Below are positions 62,341-64,000 of a stretch of 64,000 nucleotides of DNA, in pieces. Position 1 is the first letter of the stretch. Each line of letters begins with the position of its first letter. This stretch comes from Cyclobacteriaceae bacterium. GTDB taxonomy: Bacteria > Bacteroidota > Bacteroidia > Cytophagales > Cyclobacteriaceae. The DNA is taken from positions 1 through 64,000 of the forward strand of contig JAEUUI010000008.1 of NCBI GenBank assembly GCA_016786585.1, written 5' to 3'. Below the pieces are notes generated by a model. The model ran no database searches. It was given only the letters and a program-made list of their open reading frames with translations, and was not told where the DNA came from. The position numbers were made by a program, and so were the translations under genes.

Positions 62341-62356
62341 TGCCAGAAGAATTTGT

Positions 62357-62414
62357 TACTAAATAGTAGAACAAATATTTCATACGCTCGTATATTTCCT
62401 ATACAATCTAGTAT
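62357..62414 (+). promoter_or_regulatory. three palindromes in the PadR promoter (putative operators)
   Basis: TACTAAATAGTA (62357-62368), ATACGCTCGTAT (62382-62393) and ATACAATCTAGTAT (62401-62414) are inverted repeats with 4-bp arms and 4-6 bp centres, in 58 bp just before ATG 62418. The second overlaps the only -7-like sequence, TATATTTC (62391-62398). PadR regulators often bind ATAC/ATGT-type palindromes in their own promoters, so autoregulation is likely. Confidence 0.5.
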
Positions 62415-62417
62415 CAA

Positions 62418-62768
62418 ATGATCGAAACACGATTAGGAGAATTTGAAGAAGTGATCCTGCTTCTGACAGGCATCCTGGGGGAGGAGGCCTACTCTTTTAA
62501 GATTGCCGAAGAGTTCGAATCTCAAACAAAACGCTCCGTATCCATTGGGGCGGTTCACTCAACATTGAACCGGCTTGAAGAGAAAGGGTTTCTCACATCA
62601 AAAGTTGGTAATGCCACGGCCGAACGGGGAGGAAGACGAAAACGGATTTACACCATCACAGCATACGGTAAACGTGCCCTTGAAAGCGCACGCGACCTGC
62701 GCATGTCGTTGTACAATCAGTTTCCGGCATTTGCGGGGAAGGTTGATTTTGGGTTCGGAGGATTATGA
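62418..62768 (+). CDS. PadR-family transcriptional regulator
   Basis: A 116-aa winged-helix protein. LGEFEEVILLLTGILGEEAY opens the domain, VSIGAVHSTLNRLEEKGFLT is the recognition helix and wing entry, and GGRRKRIYTITAYGKRAL is the wing and start of the dimer helix. PadR proteins repress adjacent efflux or detoxification genes and their own promoter. Its stop overlaps the next start by 4 bp. In Cytophagales such regulators commonly precede MacB-like permeases, as here. Confidence 0.92.
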   Translation: MIETRLGEFEEVILLLTGILGEEAYSFKIAEEFESQTKRSVSIGAVHSTLNRLEEKGFLTSKVGNATAERGGRRKRIYTITAYGKRALESARDLRMSLYNQFPAFAGKVDFGFGGL

Positions 62769-63067
62769 AGGAAATACCTAAACTTCCGATGACCGACCTT
62801 GAGGAGGACATCCTGTTTTTATTAACCCGACAATGTGGAGCCCTTTCTGTTATCCGCATGACCGATCTGCTTGCGAAGAATTCGGGAATGAGTATTCCGC
62901 TGGCCGATATTCACCGGACGTTGCTTCAACTCGAGCGCGTAAACTTCATTGAAGTATCACTCGTCAAACTGAAGCGGCATTATCGCATTACCAAAGAAGG
63001 GTTGGAGGCACTGCAACACGATTGGAACTATCATCGCGAACATTTGCACAATCATGCGGAAGCATAA
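62765..63067 (+). CDS. second small PadR-like winged-helix protein
   Basis: A 100-aa protein: MTDLEEDILFLLTRQCGALS, IPLADIHRTLLQLERVNFIE, LKRHYRITKEGLEALQHDWN. The order and spacing follow the PadR pattern of the preceding protein, but the first helices and the wing are shorter and more divergent. It may form a heterodimer with the first regulator or act as a separate one. It overlaps the permease start by 14 bp. Confidence 0.75.
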   Translation: MKEIPKLPMTDLEEDILFLLTRQCGALSVIRMTDLLAKNSGMSIPLADIHRTLLQLERVNFIEVSLVKLKRHYRITKEGLEALQHDWNYHREHLHNHAEA

Positions 63068-64000
63068 CAACCAACCACCGCGGGCTGCTCAAAAACTGCT
63101 TACGTTGTTTTTGCGGAATGATCTTGCCGAAGAAGTTACAGGCGATTTGGGTGAACGATTCAATACAATGCTTACGAAACGGTCGCCACTGCGTGCAAGA
63201 TTTGATTACTGGATGCAGGTTATCAATTATTTAAGGCCCTTTGCAATTCGCAAAGGTCGTGTTCAACAAATCATGCACTACGCTATGATGCAAAATTACT
63301 TTAAAGTCAGCTGGCGAAACCTTGTTAAGTACAAAGCGTTTTCGGCTATCAATGTTTTCGGACTTGCGCTCGCCATGTCGGTATGCATGCTCATCATTCT
63401 GATGGTTGCCGACCAACGCAGGTATGACGCTTTTCATGAAAAGGGCGACCGGATTTACCGGATCACGCTTTCGACAAATTACGCAACTACTCCTCATCCG
63501 CTGGCAGCTGCCGTAAAAACTGAATACACCGTTGCGGAAGAAACCACCGTATTGGTTCCTGGGCCGGCCGGTGATGCCGTGTATCAAAACAAGCTCGCGG
63601 AAATGAGAGGCTATTTTGCGGAGCCTTCGTTCTTTTCGGTTTTCAGCTTTGCGCTGGAAAAAGGTGACGCCACCACAGCAATGCAACAACCGTATTCGGC
63701 AGTGATCTCGCAGGAGTTAGCTTCTCAATTATATGGTGACGATGACCCGATTGGCAAAACATTCGACTTCTCTGATCGCCAGCTTTCGTTTCCGCAGGAA
63801 ATGGATGGTATCGGTGCACCACCGGTTTCCTGGGGAACCTTCACCGTGACGGGTGTATTGGATGAATCGAAATACAAATCTCACTTGAAGTTTGATGTGC
63901 TGATGTCGGCCTCAACGCAAGGGCCATTGCTGACCTCGAAGAAGATAGAAGACCATACCAACGCGTGGGATTGGTTCTATCGCCCATACACGTTTGTGTT
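63054..64000 (+). CDS. ABC transporter permease, MacB/FtsX-like (partial, 3' end outside window)
   Basis: The frame from ATG 63054 (MRKHNNQPPRAAQKLL) is open to the window edge, about 315 residues. An N-terminal prefix domain (about 1-75, with LRNDLAEEVTGDLGERFNTM) precedes MMQNYFKVSWRNLVKYKAFS, the first transmembrane helix (about 97-119, INVFGLALAMSVCMLIILMV), and a MacB-type periplasmic domain (SVFSFALEKGD, PYSAVISQELASQLYGDDDP). Such permeases export peptides or lipids or act mechanically on envelope substrates; the substrate is unknown. Regulation by the upstream PadR pair is likely. Confidence 0.88.
   Translation, partial: MRKHNNQPPRAAQKLLTLFLRNDLAEEVTGDLGERFNTMLTKRSPLRARFDYWMQVINYLRPFAIRKGRVQQIMHYAMMQNYFKVSWRNLVKYKAFSAINVFGLALAMSVCMLIILMVADQRRYDAFHEKGDRIYRITLSTNYATTPHPLAAAVKTEYTVAEETTVLVPGPAGDAVYQNKLAEMRGYFAEPSFFSVFSFALEKGDATTAMQQPYSAVISQELASQLYGDDDPIGKTFDFSDRQLSFPQEMDGIGAPPVSWGTFTVTGVLDESKYKSHLKFDVLMSASTQGPLLTSKKIEDHTNAWDWFYRPYTFV

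Overview
The window is a gene-dense stretch of a chromosome from a Bacteroidota bacterium, most likely of the Cytophagales type. The evidence is the gliding-motility / type IX secretion (T9SS) C-terminal domains on two very large secreted proteins, two PorP/SprF proteins, a fused alpha-beta E1 2-oxoacid dehydrogenase, the TamL-type Omp85 lipoprotein, bTHX, the parA-parB-DUF5683-dapB-lepB gene order, and promoters of the Bacteroidota form (TTTG or TTG, 17-23 nt, TAnnTTTG) in front of many genes. No rRNA, tRNA, CRISPR array, prophage, transposase or integrase gene was found.

Layout. 1-4.5 kb: the start of rpsF (cut by the window edge), a two-domain VOC protein, a coiled-coil membrane protein, an O-methyltransferase, apaG and ung. 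4.5-12.6 kb (minus strand): pyrG, yidC, then the parA-parB-DUF5683-dapB-lepB operon. 12.9-30.9 kb (plus strand): two consecutive cassettes, each a giant T9SS-exported adhesin-like protein (3955 aa and 1267 aa) followed by a PorP/SprF outer-membrane partner. The 3955-aa protein holds 16 SprB-type repeats, eight of which form two copies of a four-repeat block. 30.9-36.2 kb: CCA-adding enzyme, an ECF sigma factor with a membrane partner, an SRPBCC protein, FtsE-like ATPase, transaldolase, SRP RNA, an unknown small protein and bTHX. 36.2-42.8 kb: a complete trp operon (trpE-G-D-C-F-B-A), preceded by an unannotated 18-codon leader peptide with three consecutive Trp codons and a mutually exclusive antiterminator/terminator. 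This is a classic ribosome-mediated attenuator placed seven bases behind the bTHX stop codon.

42.8-59.7 kb: housekeeping and envelope genes (ArsC-like protein, MATE transporter, fused E1, TamL, SpoU methyltransferase, queuosine-precursor transporter, RNase Z, serine hydrolase, STAS protein, purC, YwqK/MORN-like protein, thiolase, and a BatC-like/BatB-like pair). 59.8-60.8 kb is a non-coding array of about 218-bp units packed with short hairpins; at least three of these look like intrinsic terminators facing the minus strand. 60.8-64 kb: a DUF4397 lipoprotein, two small unknown proteins, then two small PadR-like regulators and the start of an ABC-type permease (cut by the window end). The PadR promoter carries three palindromes.

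The most notable items are the trp attenuator linked to bTHX, the higher-order duplication inside the giant adhesin, and the hairpin/terminator array. Product names come from recognised motifs and protein-family knowledge; no database search was possible.
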